Source: Symsagittifera roscoffensis (lineage: Eukaryota > Xenacoelomorpha > Acoela > Convolutidae). Taken from it: DNA of 64,000 nt. Position 1 is the first letter of the stretch. Each line of letters begins with the position of its first letter. This document shows positions 31,801 to 43,800 of the stretch, one piece after another. The position numbers were made by a program, and so were the translations under genes. Location: contig NC_087068.1 in the NCBI RefSeq assembly GCF_963678635.1, forward strand, positions 22,535,029-22,599,028. Reading direction: 5' to 3'. The notes under the pieces are model-generated. The model was given only the letters and a program-made list of their open reading frames with translations. It made no database searches and had not been told where the DNA came from.

Positions 31801-34800
31801 CTTAAATTGGCTCTTTTCCTTCCCCCCCCCCCCCCCCCCACCTCATTCAAACATGAATTTATTGGCCTAACGAGTAGTTTTTTTTAAGGTTAATTATGAA
31901 GACCAAATATGTTTTTATGGCCTAATTAGTCTGCATGTTAACATTCACGACAATCGGACAAAGTGAACAGTAACTTCAAATATAAAAATTTGCAGTTGGG
32001 GGGGGGGGGGGGGAGGAAAAAGAGCCTTGAAAATTTGTTCGCGATATCCGAATGTTACGCAAACTGGCATTCGAACTAATTAGGCCATGGGAAACATATT
32101 TTGTCTTCATGTTTCACCTTGTAAAAACCCTCGTTACACCATAAAATTGATAAAGAGCCCGTTTAAAAATACCACTCGGACAATGTGAACAAAAATTACT
32201 TGCAAAAATTGGCCTGTGGGCAATGGGATACCGCGACAACTCGCAAGAAAAGACAACTCACAACAAACGACAACTCGCAAAATTTAAGGAAAGCGACAAC
32301 TCGCAAGTTTTTGAAGCTATTGGAAACTTTATATTATCGGTTTAAGGTTTAAGGTCGCCGCTTCGCGGCGATAACCGGCTCTAAATTTCGTTTAAAGTTC
32401 TACCCTCTGTAGGCAAGCTCGCAACAGGTTGGCCCGACTGCGGTGGTGAGTACATTGCGAGTTGTCCTTTTAATTCGAGTGGTCTTTTATTGCAAGTTGT
32501 CTTTTATTGCGAGTTGTCGCATTACGGGGCATGGGAGGGGGGGGGGGGGTGAAAGAAAAAGAGCTTACACGTTATAATTAGTTCTCATAATGCAATTAGC
32601 CGTTTTGAGCAATTTCGTTACTATTACAACTATAAAAATTTGGAAGTGAGAGAAGGAAAGTAGCCATCAAGATCACACTAAATCATATGTCAATTCGAAC
32701 AAGTAAACATATCGGCTCATCCCGCCTCCCCCCAGCTCATATCAGGATGAATATAATGGCGAACGAGGGACTTCACAAGGTTTAAGTAAGAAGACCACAT
32801 TATTAGTCCGCATGCCATTTTTTGTAATTATCGGATAAAAATAACAAAAATATTTTTATTCCTATGACAATAAGGATGGTCGGGAAAAACTCAAAATAAC
32901 ATTTGAATTCAAAGTTTACAGAATAATTGGTAACTTTTTTCCTCACAATTCGAACCATTCTTTTTCATTCATAAGTTTTAACGATTATTTATCAACTGCG
33001 GTATATGGGCATTTGAACAACTATCTTCCAACTGAACATTTTTGTGAGCAACTCAATATATCATAACTTAATGCAATAAGTTGAGGCTGAACAGAAAGGA
33101 ACTTCATCAACTACGGCCAATAAACAAATTTAAGCAAAAACTGAAACAAGAGTTAATTTAGTTCAAGTTTTAGTTCCTAAGGTTAAATGTTTTTCTTAGT
33201 TTTATGTAACATTTTTGCTAAGAACTGACCCAAAAAAATCTTTAAGAAATGATTACATAATATAACATTGTCCGACCAGATGACGGAAGGCGTTCCCCGC
33301 CGAGCAATGAAGCGTTCTATTTCCATTACACAGGAACTTGTATCCATTGACGGAACAACCTCTAGTTTCTCTGAGCTTCGTCGAATCGTTTCATGGAACG
33401 GGCGGAAGTAATCTACTCCGCAGTTCGCGAATGGCGGTTGTCGGTAATCCAGTCGCTCGAGCGGAAGGTCAGCCATCATTGGCGTAATTACCTTAGCTTT
33501 TCGTTTTCGGCATAACACGCAATGGTGTTCTATCGAACGGAGGGCAGTACGGAGCCCCAATACAACGTACTCTATTTGTATAACAGCACGCAGGAAAACA
33601 ACACTTTGGTGATGATTCTTTTGGTAAATGAAAGTTAAAAGCATCATCACGAGTAGATGTCGGCTACCTCAAATGATGGGATGCTTAACGTTAAATTCAA
33701 CATCAACGAGATAGCGAATACGGCCAGTGGAACGGACTAGACCACCGGGACCGATGAATGGCGAAAAAGGAGCGATTCGGCTACACTTCTTAAGGGACTG
33801 TTTTTTGTGAAGTGCGTTGACTTCGACAGGAAACGACTCTGACTGAGCCAGAACCAATAGATTTTGCTTAGCTTATTCAAATTCGAATGGTTCGGTAATC
33901 AAACGGAAGTTGCGATTTTGATGATGATGAGGTGATAACCTCAGCATGAACGCGGCAATTTTTTAGAATTTCGGAAAAGAACTAAAATTTTTCCAGACAA
34001 AAACTGGATCGGTGGTTTTTGATGTGCAAGTAAAAATTGCAGCTTTTTTAATAACTTCATTCATATCATGTTAAGGTCCTTTGAGCTGAATGCTGGTGAG
34101 AACGTCTGACGTAGGTTTAAAAGGCCAGTCTTTGGTTTTCAGAAAAAATGGACCTTTCACCCAAACGCTTTTTTTCAGAGCCTCAGCAGTTATTCCACGA
34201 GTGCCGGTATCTTCTGGATTGTCGCCACTGGACACATGGAACCACTCATCAATTGTGGTGGATTCGAGAATTTCGGAAACCCGATTAGCCACAAAGACAG
34301 GCAACTTGCTGGTAGAGTTCAAACACTGCAGTGCAGTCGTGCTATCTGTCCACATGTATGACTTCACGATTTTTCTTCTCAAAGATTTCTTGATTTCAAG
34401 TCTCAGACGGCTCGCCAAGAACGCTGCTTGCGATTCAAGCTCAAGGATTGAAAAAGTTTTCATCGGTACTACTCTAGCTTATCCGAAAACAAAAGCAATT
34501 TTGGTTTCATTTTTGACGACGGAGCGACCGCGCAGGAAAGCAACCGAGCAAAGTACAACCTGAAAACTGTCACCAAATATATGCAGCACTATTTGGTCAA
34601 CCGGGATGTCGAAGAACCAGCGAGAAATCTTTAGTCGGCCAAGTATTGGTAAACCAGTATGCCAAACTATGAACTTTTATTGAAGTTCACCTGATTATGG
34701 TTCATCCCACTGCTGGTCCGAAATACGCCAAATATCCTTCAGTAAAAGCCGGACACGAGCTGTGTACGGTGCGACCAAACCGTTTAGGTTGAAAACCAAG

Positions 34801-37800
34801 GAGACGTAACTTAAGTTGGTGCGCTGAGTAATCGGTTTTGTTATATCTTTGTTCACGCCACGACTAACGTTTAAAGTATCATTATCATTATCCCATTTTA
34901 GACCTAATACGTGCGTTGCGGTGTCGTTTAGGTTGATTTCTTTCACAGAGTTAATCTTGCTGTTCTCTGGATTTAATTTTTTGGCTAAATCTGGGTATTT
35001 TTGACAAACTTAGTTAACTTAAAACCTCCTAACCTCAACAATTCTTTGCTCAGGTTTAGCGCCTCATTCGAGTCAGCGATAGAACCTAAGAAATCATCCA
35101 TATAAAATTTATCTAGGACAGCAGAAAAAGCAGCTGAAAATTTGGCGTAATTATCTCTCGCGGTTTGTCGGAGCGCAAAATTTGCACAAGTGGGGGAGTC
35201 ACGAGCACCGAAGATGTGACGAGTGTATTGAAAAACGTTTACCTCACTTGTGAGGTCTTCCCGCCACAAAAAACGCAACGACGGCTGTTCAGCTGAAATG
35301 ACCCCTATGTGAAGGAATATTCCTTCAATGTCTGCTGATACTGCAAACTTATGTTGTTTGAACCGGAGTAGCACTCTCAACAAGTTCTGCAACAAATCAG
35401 GCACTACCAAAAGTGACTGGTTCAAGGATACATCATGAAATTTCGAAGCGCCGTTTAAAACTCGCCTCACCTATCCAAGTTTATTCGGGTTAACCACTAG
35501 ATGGTGGGGTAAATACCACTCGCTTTCGGTGCGCGTGTTCAACTCATTGTCTTCAATAGGAACGATTTACCACACTTTCAAACCGTTCTGAATAGTTTTA
35601 CCGTAAAGTTTTTTCAGGTCAGGATCTTTTTTGAGCCGCTTTTCCAAACACTTGAGCTGGGCAAACAAGGAGTAGTAGTTGTTTGGCAACTTGACATCCT
35701 TATTGATCCAACGCATACCAACGGAGTATCGAGTTCCGCCATGCGAAATAGTCTATTCAAGCGTTTTTAGAGCTTGCTTGTCTGATACTGAACGCGGATC
35801 GGCTGATTTATAAGTACCGTAGGACTCAAGTTCATACCATTTTTTTGACTTGCTCTATAAGAGAATTACTATTTTTACTTGTTCGGTCGTTGAAACTTGT
35901 TTTGATTTTTTTCCACTGACTGTGAGTTCAAATTTTTACCGGTAAATTTAAGATTTTCAGCAAGTTGAGCGGAAATCCGTGAGTGACTGCAAGCTGAAAC
36001 AAACAACAATTAGAGTATTAGATCTAAATATGTTGCTAAAGAATTTCAATTCAACGATTTGAAGCAGACCTTTAACACGGCAAACGGAAGTGGCGCAAGT
36101 ACCTTCAACTGTTTCCACTTTCAGACTAGCGGAATGCGAAGAGATTTTTGCTTCAACTGGTGACTTTGTTGAGTCTTTTGCGGGGTATATTCTTTCGACT
36201 CAGTGAAGGAGCGCATTGTGAGGGCTGTTGCAGTCAGGCTTGTTGCACATTGTAGATTTTGGGCATTTTCGAAAAGTATGGTCAGATTGCAGACAGGAAA
36301 AAGACACTTCTGCTCTGCAGCAAACTTTGCTCTTTGAGTAAGAGTTTTCTATTTGTAGACGCTACAGGACCAAATGTCATGTTTGCCGTCGCAAACAAGG
36401 CAGGGTGAATACTATTGATTGGGCTTTTTGTCGGAAAGTTTCAAATATGATGACAAATTTTTTATTACTGTTTTAGAAGGGCCAGCATTGGCATGATTTT
36501 CCTGACTTCGATTCTTGGGAGGGTTAACGCGCATTCACTCATGCGCCTCTGCTTTTTCTGCAAGCCAGTCAGTGAAATGGAGCAAAAATTGTTGGTAAAG
36601 ACTCCTTTTCACTATGTAAAGAGCCCATGATTCCTTCATATTGGGTGGTGGTTTACCTAAAGTTTGTTCAACAAAGCAACACCATCCAAATCCTGGGTAT
36701 AGGAGAGTGATTTAAACACACCAACAAGATTTGAGATGGTAGGAGCAAAACTTATAAGGCTGTCGGAATTATGCATCTTCAATGGTGGGAAACAATTCAG
36801 TTTGTCGAGATGAGCCTTAAGTACCGTTTGTGGCTGGGAAGTTTTTCGCATAAGAGTCTTCAAGGCATCTTTTTACATAACGCCGAAATACGCAAACTCA
36901 ACGATGGCGTTTTTGGCTTTCCCAGTCACAAGAAATTTCAAGAATGTCAACTTGACGTCATCACTCAAACGGGCGGAGTCGACAGCGCTTGCAAACTGGC
37001 CGAACCATTAATGTCTATGTATACGATCACCGTTGTATTGAGACAATTTCCATTCTGGTAGCGGATCTTTTAGATTCATGGTAAAAATCTCAGCGAGGTC
37101 TTCCATAGTTAGAGATTTTTTTTTCGTTTATTGGCGTGTAGGGTGGTTTGTTTCGATCAACGCGATTGGTGTCATTAAAAGTACAAAAAATGAACCCATC
37201 ATCTTGGGGATCCGTATATTGATACTCAGACTCCGGCTGGTAGAAGACGGTTCCACCAGTGGTTAATGGAAAGTTCGAATTCGTATAATCGAAAGTCGAG
37301 TTTGGCACGTTTCTAATTTTGAGTTTAGAGAACGGTTGAACCAGAGTTTGACTCTGGCTAGCTTGCGCGGTTTGAATGAAACCAACGGGTAGCACAGTAG
37401 ATTTATTGGACGTTTGCGGAAGATTCGGATTGTATTGAGTGTTATTTTATATTATATTTATTTTCAGATTAAGGTTGAAAAGGGTTTTTGATTTTAGTGT
37501 ATCTTCATCCTATTTACATAACTTCGGTTTTATGTGCAGACTGAATTGCTTCGGTTGTTTTGTTCACCCAGTTTTCTGTCCTTTTACTTCCGGCAAGACT
37601 TTCCTCGCGCAAGTTTGTCGAACTTGACTTCTCTTTCATGTCTTCAAGAATCGCAATTTCCGTGAAGGTAGCTTCGGCCGATTTATTTCGGCCTCGATTT
37701 TGTTCGGCCAATTCTTCTAGTTCTAATAGTTTTTTCTGCTGTTTCAAGCGAAGTTTAGCTTTGTTGTTTCGCTCTATTTCTTAACCTAACTTTTGCAAGT

Positions 37801-40800
37801 TTCAACTCTCGACTTCTTTGGCTAGAAGTCACTGACTCAGACAAATACTTAAAAGCTTATGAGTGATTTGAATGCAGAGCTTTCTGATAGAACACTTTCA
37901 AAGTGGATAAGGGTCTGTTTGGTGTGAAGTTAGTGTCGGGTTTTAGGATGGATTTCATCGTTTTTGTGTGTTAAAAGCTATAACCAATGTTCCAAGGATT
38001 CTCGTGAGGTTAAGAAGAGTATTTCTTCATTTTCGGAGACGGCTTTTTCCGAGCATTTTTTACAACTTTGAAGCCATTTTTTGATTTTAACAGTGCGGTC
38101 TTTTCTTTCAATGGACTCAAGTGTGCATTCATAGTTTATATCTAACTCTTTTTGAAGCTTGTTTCTAGCTAGCGTGAGACGGTTGATCTTATCGGCAAGA
38201 TCGAACGCCATTGCTGGCGGGGCAACGTTCGCGGTAAGCGAAGGCGGGTCGGCCGCCATTGTACAACAAGTGACTACACTGAGCGTCAGACAACCCCTGA
38301 GAGCGAAACCTGAGGTAAGAAATTAGCACAGTGTAACCAACTCGCCAAAAATTCTGGCTTAACGGAAGAATTGTTATGAGCAACTTTATCTGGCCTACTA
38401 ACCTAACGTTATCAGAATAAATATGCTAGCAACTCAATAAATTTAATTTCAAATAAATTAAAGTAAATTCAATTGACAAGGTAAACGAAAAATTAAACAG
38501 GTTTAAACCTTATACAAAGACTTTGAATTAAAACGGACAACTTGTATTATGGGGACCCTCTGGGCGGTCAGTTTAGTTTGCTTCCTTTTGAAAGCTTTTC
38601 GTTGATTTTCAGCATATTTCTTTTTTCGTTTAATTTTTCAACAATGGTTTTCAAGTTTGGGCTATGTCGTAAAATAATGATTTAAGTTTTCAATTGGAGA
38701 CGAGAAACTTGTTGCAAGGCTTTATATTAGTTTTGAATGATTTTTTCTTTTGGATTTTGTTCAAGAAACAATATAGTTTAGAATTGAAATAAATAAAGGG
38801 GCAGACTCCTGTAAAACAAGGAGATTATTGTATGTGCCCTCTCGGTGACAATAAACGGTTGCAGTTTTTCGGTTTCTATAATTGTTCAATATTCGTTTTA
38901 ATTGCAAAGCGCACAAGCATTGAAAGTTATTGATTATATGCTCACTTAATGAAATGTTAGTTAGGCCATGCGACAAAACAATGTCATTCCGGGAAGCTAA
39001 CTGTGGGTTATTGAGTAAAATATATTGCACTGTTTTCATTTGATTTGTTTTGCAAAATAATTTAAAGAAAGTCCTTTTATGGCTAAACAATTTCTTTGGA
39101 ATGTCTCTCTCAGCTTTCAAGGTTGAGCTTGTATTGCATAAGAAAGAGAAATTGCTCCTCAGTTTAAAACCATTATGTTTGTGGAGAACGCTACATTAAG
39201 TTATTTTACGGTAAATTATAGACTCTTAGAAAACAAAAATTTATGACAAGGTCTTTGGGTGAACTGTACGACTATGCCTATGTGTGCACGATACTGCACT
39301 CCCAAAGATTACGGAGAACAACCCGAGGTAAGAACTCAATCCAAAACAACAAAAACAACTACGGTGAAGAACAGGCAGTGACGTTGGGAGAACGTTTTTG
39401 GGGTCGATATGCGACGATTTGTTATCGAACCGATTCAAAAAATCGGTACTAGTAAGGTCGAGTTGAGTGACTGTTATAAGTTTCAGACAACCCCTAGGAG
39501 TAAAATCTGAGGTAAGAAATCGGCTTAAACAACTCACTCAATAAAAAGAAAGTCGGGGCGGAGGCATTAATGTTTGACGTTTTGGAACATAAATATCCAA
39601 GACTTTGGTGTTTTACTACGTTCTAGGCACAAAAATTGAAGTTTGGGTCGAAATTTTTCTGAGGTCTTCAAAACTTCTTGTACTTCCCTTAAAATTTAGT
39701 TATGGAAACCGTTTAGCACTTTATTCTAGGTTTTTTTTAATTTTTTGTTCTGGTTATGTTAACAAGCATTCAAGAATTAGGGTAGGTTTTGGTTCGGTTT
39801 GTACTGAAAATTCTTTGTACAAAAGTTTACAGCAATAAAATGGGACAAAAATTTAACGTTCTTGCAGTTTTTTTGACTGTTTTTCTTTTCTCGGAAATTT
39901 TAATCTCCGATGTCAGTCAGCGTCTAGTTGTTGAGGGCTTTGTCTGAATTCACACACTGTTTTCCCGAAAATTACTTCTCACTGAAGATGTGTGTTGACA
40001 TAGAAGAAAAGTCCTGTGAGTACTCCAGAGCCCAAACGAGTTCCAGGGTTGCCACACTTTTAGACAGAAGAGAAGCAGACGAATTGAATCTCATTATGGA
40101 CACTGAGGTACTCATTGAGAAGACTGAATCGAATCATGTACCTCCAGTTTTAACAGCAAAAATGATCAGCTCAAATATGAATTACACCGTTTTTTGTGCT
40201 TTCGTCAAACATAAAGAATCGGATTTTTTTAAGAAATAGGTAACACACGTGCACTTTGATGAAAAGGTTTTTATGAAAATCAGATAAACATGATTTCAGA
40301 ATCAAATTTGCTTTTTTGCACGACTATTCCCGAGTCTCGGCACCAAATCAATCCTATGACAATAAGGACGGTCGGGAAAAACTCAAAATAACATTTGAAT
40401 TCAGAGTTTGCTGAATAATTGGTAATTTTTTCCCCATAATTCGAACAATTTTTTTTCATTCATAAGCTTTCACGATTATTTATCAACTGCGGTATATGGG
40501 CATTTGAACAACTATCTTCCAATTGAACATTTTTGTGAACAACTCAATATATTATAACTTATTGCAATAAGATGAGGCTGAATAGAACGAAGTTTCATCA
40601 ACTGCGTCAAAAAAAACAAATTTAAGCAAAAACCGAAACAAGAGTTAATTGAGTTCATGTTTTAGCTCCTAAGGGTAAAGGTTTTTCTTAGTTTTAAGTA
40701 ACATTTTTGCTATTAACTGACCCCAAAAGTTCTATATGAAATGACTACGTTATAAAAACAGACCCATAGTTAGCCGCGCTAACAATTCCTGTTAAAATTC

Positions 40801-43800
40801 GCAGGTTGGGGGTTCAGGCCCAGCAATCTGTGCAAAATTTGACAAATCTTGAAGAATTTTTGAAAAATCTTGAAGAAAATTTTTGAAAACCTGGCAGATT
40901 TGTGAAAACCTGGAATTTTTGAGAATCTTGAATTTGGCAGGATTTAGGAAGGGGCCGGGAGCGTACGCTTCCCCGCCCCCTCGGGGATTCGACCCACTGC
41001 CGACCCAAAGGGTCCCCCCTTTGAACAATTTGAGATATCCATTTTTGGCTGACGGACCCTACAATTTTTCTAAAAGAACCATTGGCGCCAATATAAACTA
41101 AATTTAAGGGGGGAGCGCGCGCCAAAAATGCAATTTTTTGGTAAAAATTTTCCAAAAGTGCCTAAAAACGCCTTTTTGGCCTGTTTTTTTTTCCAAAAAT
41201 TTGCCTGCGGCGCAGAAAATTTATTCAAAATAGGGTCTTTATAGTGCTTTGTGAGAGCTCGGGAAATCTATTTCTTCAACGTGAAAAAAATATCAACAAA
41301 ATTTCGAAAATATTTTGAAAAACCACCCCACCCTCGCGAAAATCTTAGATCCACCCTTGATCTTGAAGATTGGTAAAGATCGTTACAAAATTCCAAGAAC
41401 CTTGAAGACAAAAAGCAGAGATTGCAAAGATTTTACTAAAATTTCTAGGTTTTTTTTTATAATTCGGAGGGTTGTGAGCGCGTTCAAAACAAGTGTTAAA
41501 GATTTTAAACTTGATGATTTTAATTTCATGAGCTATAAAATGGTGCATTGTGACCATGAATTGACTTAAAATCACCAGCGTAATTTCAATGTTTGATTAA
41601 GATTTTTTTGGAATTTATCAATAATTTTTAGTTCGAATGAATAATTTGAAAGCATCGATGAATCAAATTTTATGAGGTAGAACTTAAAGCACTGCGACCA
41701 TGAATTAACTAAAAATCATCAGAAGAAAACTCAATTTTGGACTGCAAATTTAAAAAAAATTTACTGATGATTCTGAGATAGGGACCAGTTTTGAGTTTAT
41801 GTAAGTGCTATCAATTCTTCTAGATAGAAACCAATTTGAGTTTTTGTAAGTGCTATCAATTCTTCTTTCTGTCTGGGGACCTGCTGTCTTGACCTTGCGA
41901 TCTCTAATGTCCGATGGGATCTGAAATAAAAAGTGCAATAAGATTTCGATTTGATGCCTAACAGTTTGCCTACAATTAAAACTTATCAACAACCTTTTTG
42001 AATTTCCAAGCTTACGACTTTAACATGGCGCAGCCAGCAGAGAAAAAAGGAGGGGGGAAAAATCCATTAAATATAATAGCATTTTGGGAAACACGAACGC
42101 TGGAACCTCCAGTATATTGGGAGGAGTGGATAATTAAATTTCAATAGGGGATGATAGCAAAATACGATTTTGATCCCGATGATTTCTATTTTGAGAGTAC
42201 TCTAAATGCGGCGGCTATCACGGCGTTGGCCGAAGAAGTCAATGGAAAAAACCGTCTCGATTCGGAAAAGAAGTTAAAGTCTAACTTGTATCTTTGTATC
42301 GGAGATGAGGCGCAACGCATATTCAAAGCACGGAAACCGACGGTTAACATTAAATGGAACGGTACCCACGGGTCCTGGATGAGATGCAAAATGTTTTCCA
42401 ACGTGAGAGGAATGTAACTCATGAGCGGGGACTATTCTACGGACGAAAACAACGTGAGAACGAAACCTTCAAAAAATTTCATGCGGAGCTAAGCGCCCTA
42501 GCAGGAAGATGTGACTTTGCAAACGCGGCCGAAAACGTTCGTGATATTTTCATTATGAATATGCGGGAATCGGATTGCCAACGAGATTTATCACGATCAA
42601 CTAAGTTACCGGAGGAAGTTTACCGGATCGCCTTATCATATGAACGTGGTGAGCGCGCGTACAAGTCATATACGGGAAAACCAGCTTCATCAGCTCTGGC
42701 AATTTCAATAAAACAGGAACCAGTAAATAATATAAGAAGGGGACAAGGATTTTTTCGAGGCCGAGGACGTGCGGGACGTGGCGGATATACCCAAGGATCA
42801 AGTAGTAGTGGGGGAAGCGGAAATAACCGAAGGTGTTACAATCGCGACGCGCCAAATTTTACCCTGGATAACATCGCGAGCTGACCTGCAAAAGGAGCAA
42901 CATGTAACTCATGCCGAAAACTGGGACATTTTGAACGAACATGCCGAGGAATTAGAAGGGGTACTAACCAATGGAGAGGACGAGGACGAGTTGGATTGGT
43001 CAGGGAGGAAAATGAGCATCATCAAAGTACGCAGAACGTAAATGAATTGAATGAAGACCCAGTATCGTGGGTGAATCAGCAGGGGTGCGGGGAAAACGAA
43101 TCCATGACGTCGGGATCGGATGACTACATGGTAATGTCGATAAAAAGGAAGAAAAATGAGACTGAATTAAAGATCCCTGGGGCCCGCGTTCAAGTGGAGG
43201 TGTCAGGGAAGAAGATGTGGTTGTGGATAGATAGTGGATCTCCAGTGACTATCTTTAGCACAAACGACCTAAAAACAAGCTTAGGAAAAGCAAATATTCA
43301 ACTACAACCGTCAAAAGAGGAATTTCTGGATTACAACAACAACCGAATAAACATACTAGGAAAGGTAACAGTGATGATGTCATTAAATGGCTGGGCAGCA
43401 CCAGCACAGGTGTCAGTAATATCTTGAAATCATCAATCAATCTTTGGGCGCGACCTGATGGGCACCCTAGGTCTCGAGCTAGTTCAAAGGAAGAAAATGA
43501 TGGGAATCACAGGGGAAGGGATCAGTCAGGAGGAGGAGGAATACGACGAATTGCAAACATACTTCTGTAAGTTGTACCCAAATTTATTTACTAGGATAAG
43601 GAAGATCCGGAATGCGAAAGTAAGAGCTGAATTTTTTGAAAATTTGAAGCCCATACAACAAAAAGGGCGTAGGGTGCCAATCAGTCTACAAGAAAAGGTG
43701 GATAAAAAAATTCATCGGCTGATAAATGAAGGACATATCATAAAATTACAAGAGTGCTCAGATAAGTATTTCGTCTCTCCTATCGTCATTACAGTAAAAA

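Larger units (their letters stand above)
32865..40760 (-). mobile_element. BEL/Pao LTR retrotransposon, decayed, 7.9 kb
   Basis: Direct repeats of about 403 bp (32865-33267 and 40357-40760) bound a minus-strand internal region with gag, zinc-knuckle, RT, RNase H and integrase relics in BEL/Pao order. LTRs start TGTT and end TGTCA on the minus strand. Just inside the 5' LTR the minus strand reads TTTGGTGCCGAGACTCGGGA, a plausible tRNA primer-binding site. No target duplication was found (TCCTA left, GACCC right). The LTRs differ at roughly one base in ten by eye. Lies antisense in ANKAR-like intron 11. Confidence 0.88.

Noticed and set aside
34090-34563. 157-codon plus-strand frame
   Set aside because: Antisense shadow of the BEL/Pao RNase H segment, which has family motifs.
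42769-43041. 90-codon frame in the Gypsy gag region
   Set aside because: Shadow of the gag/protease frame, which carries the zinc knuckle in the neighbouring frame.
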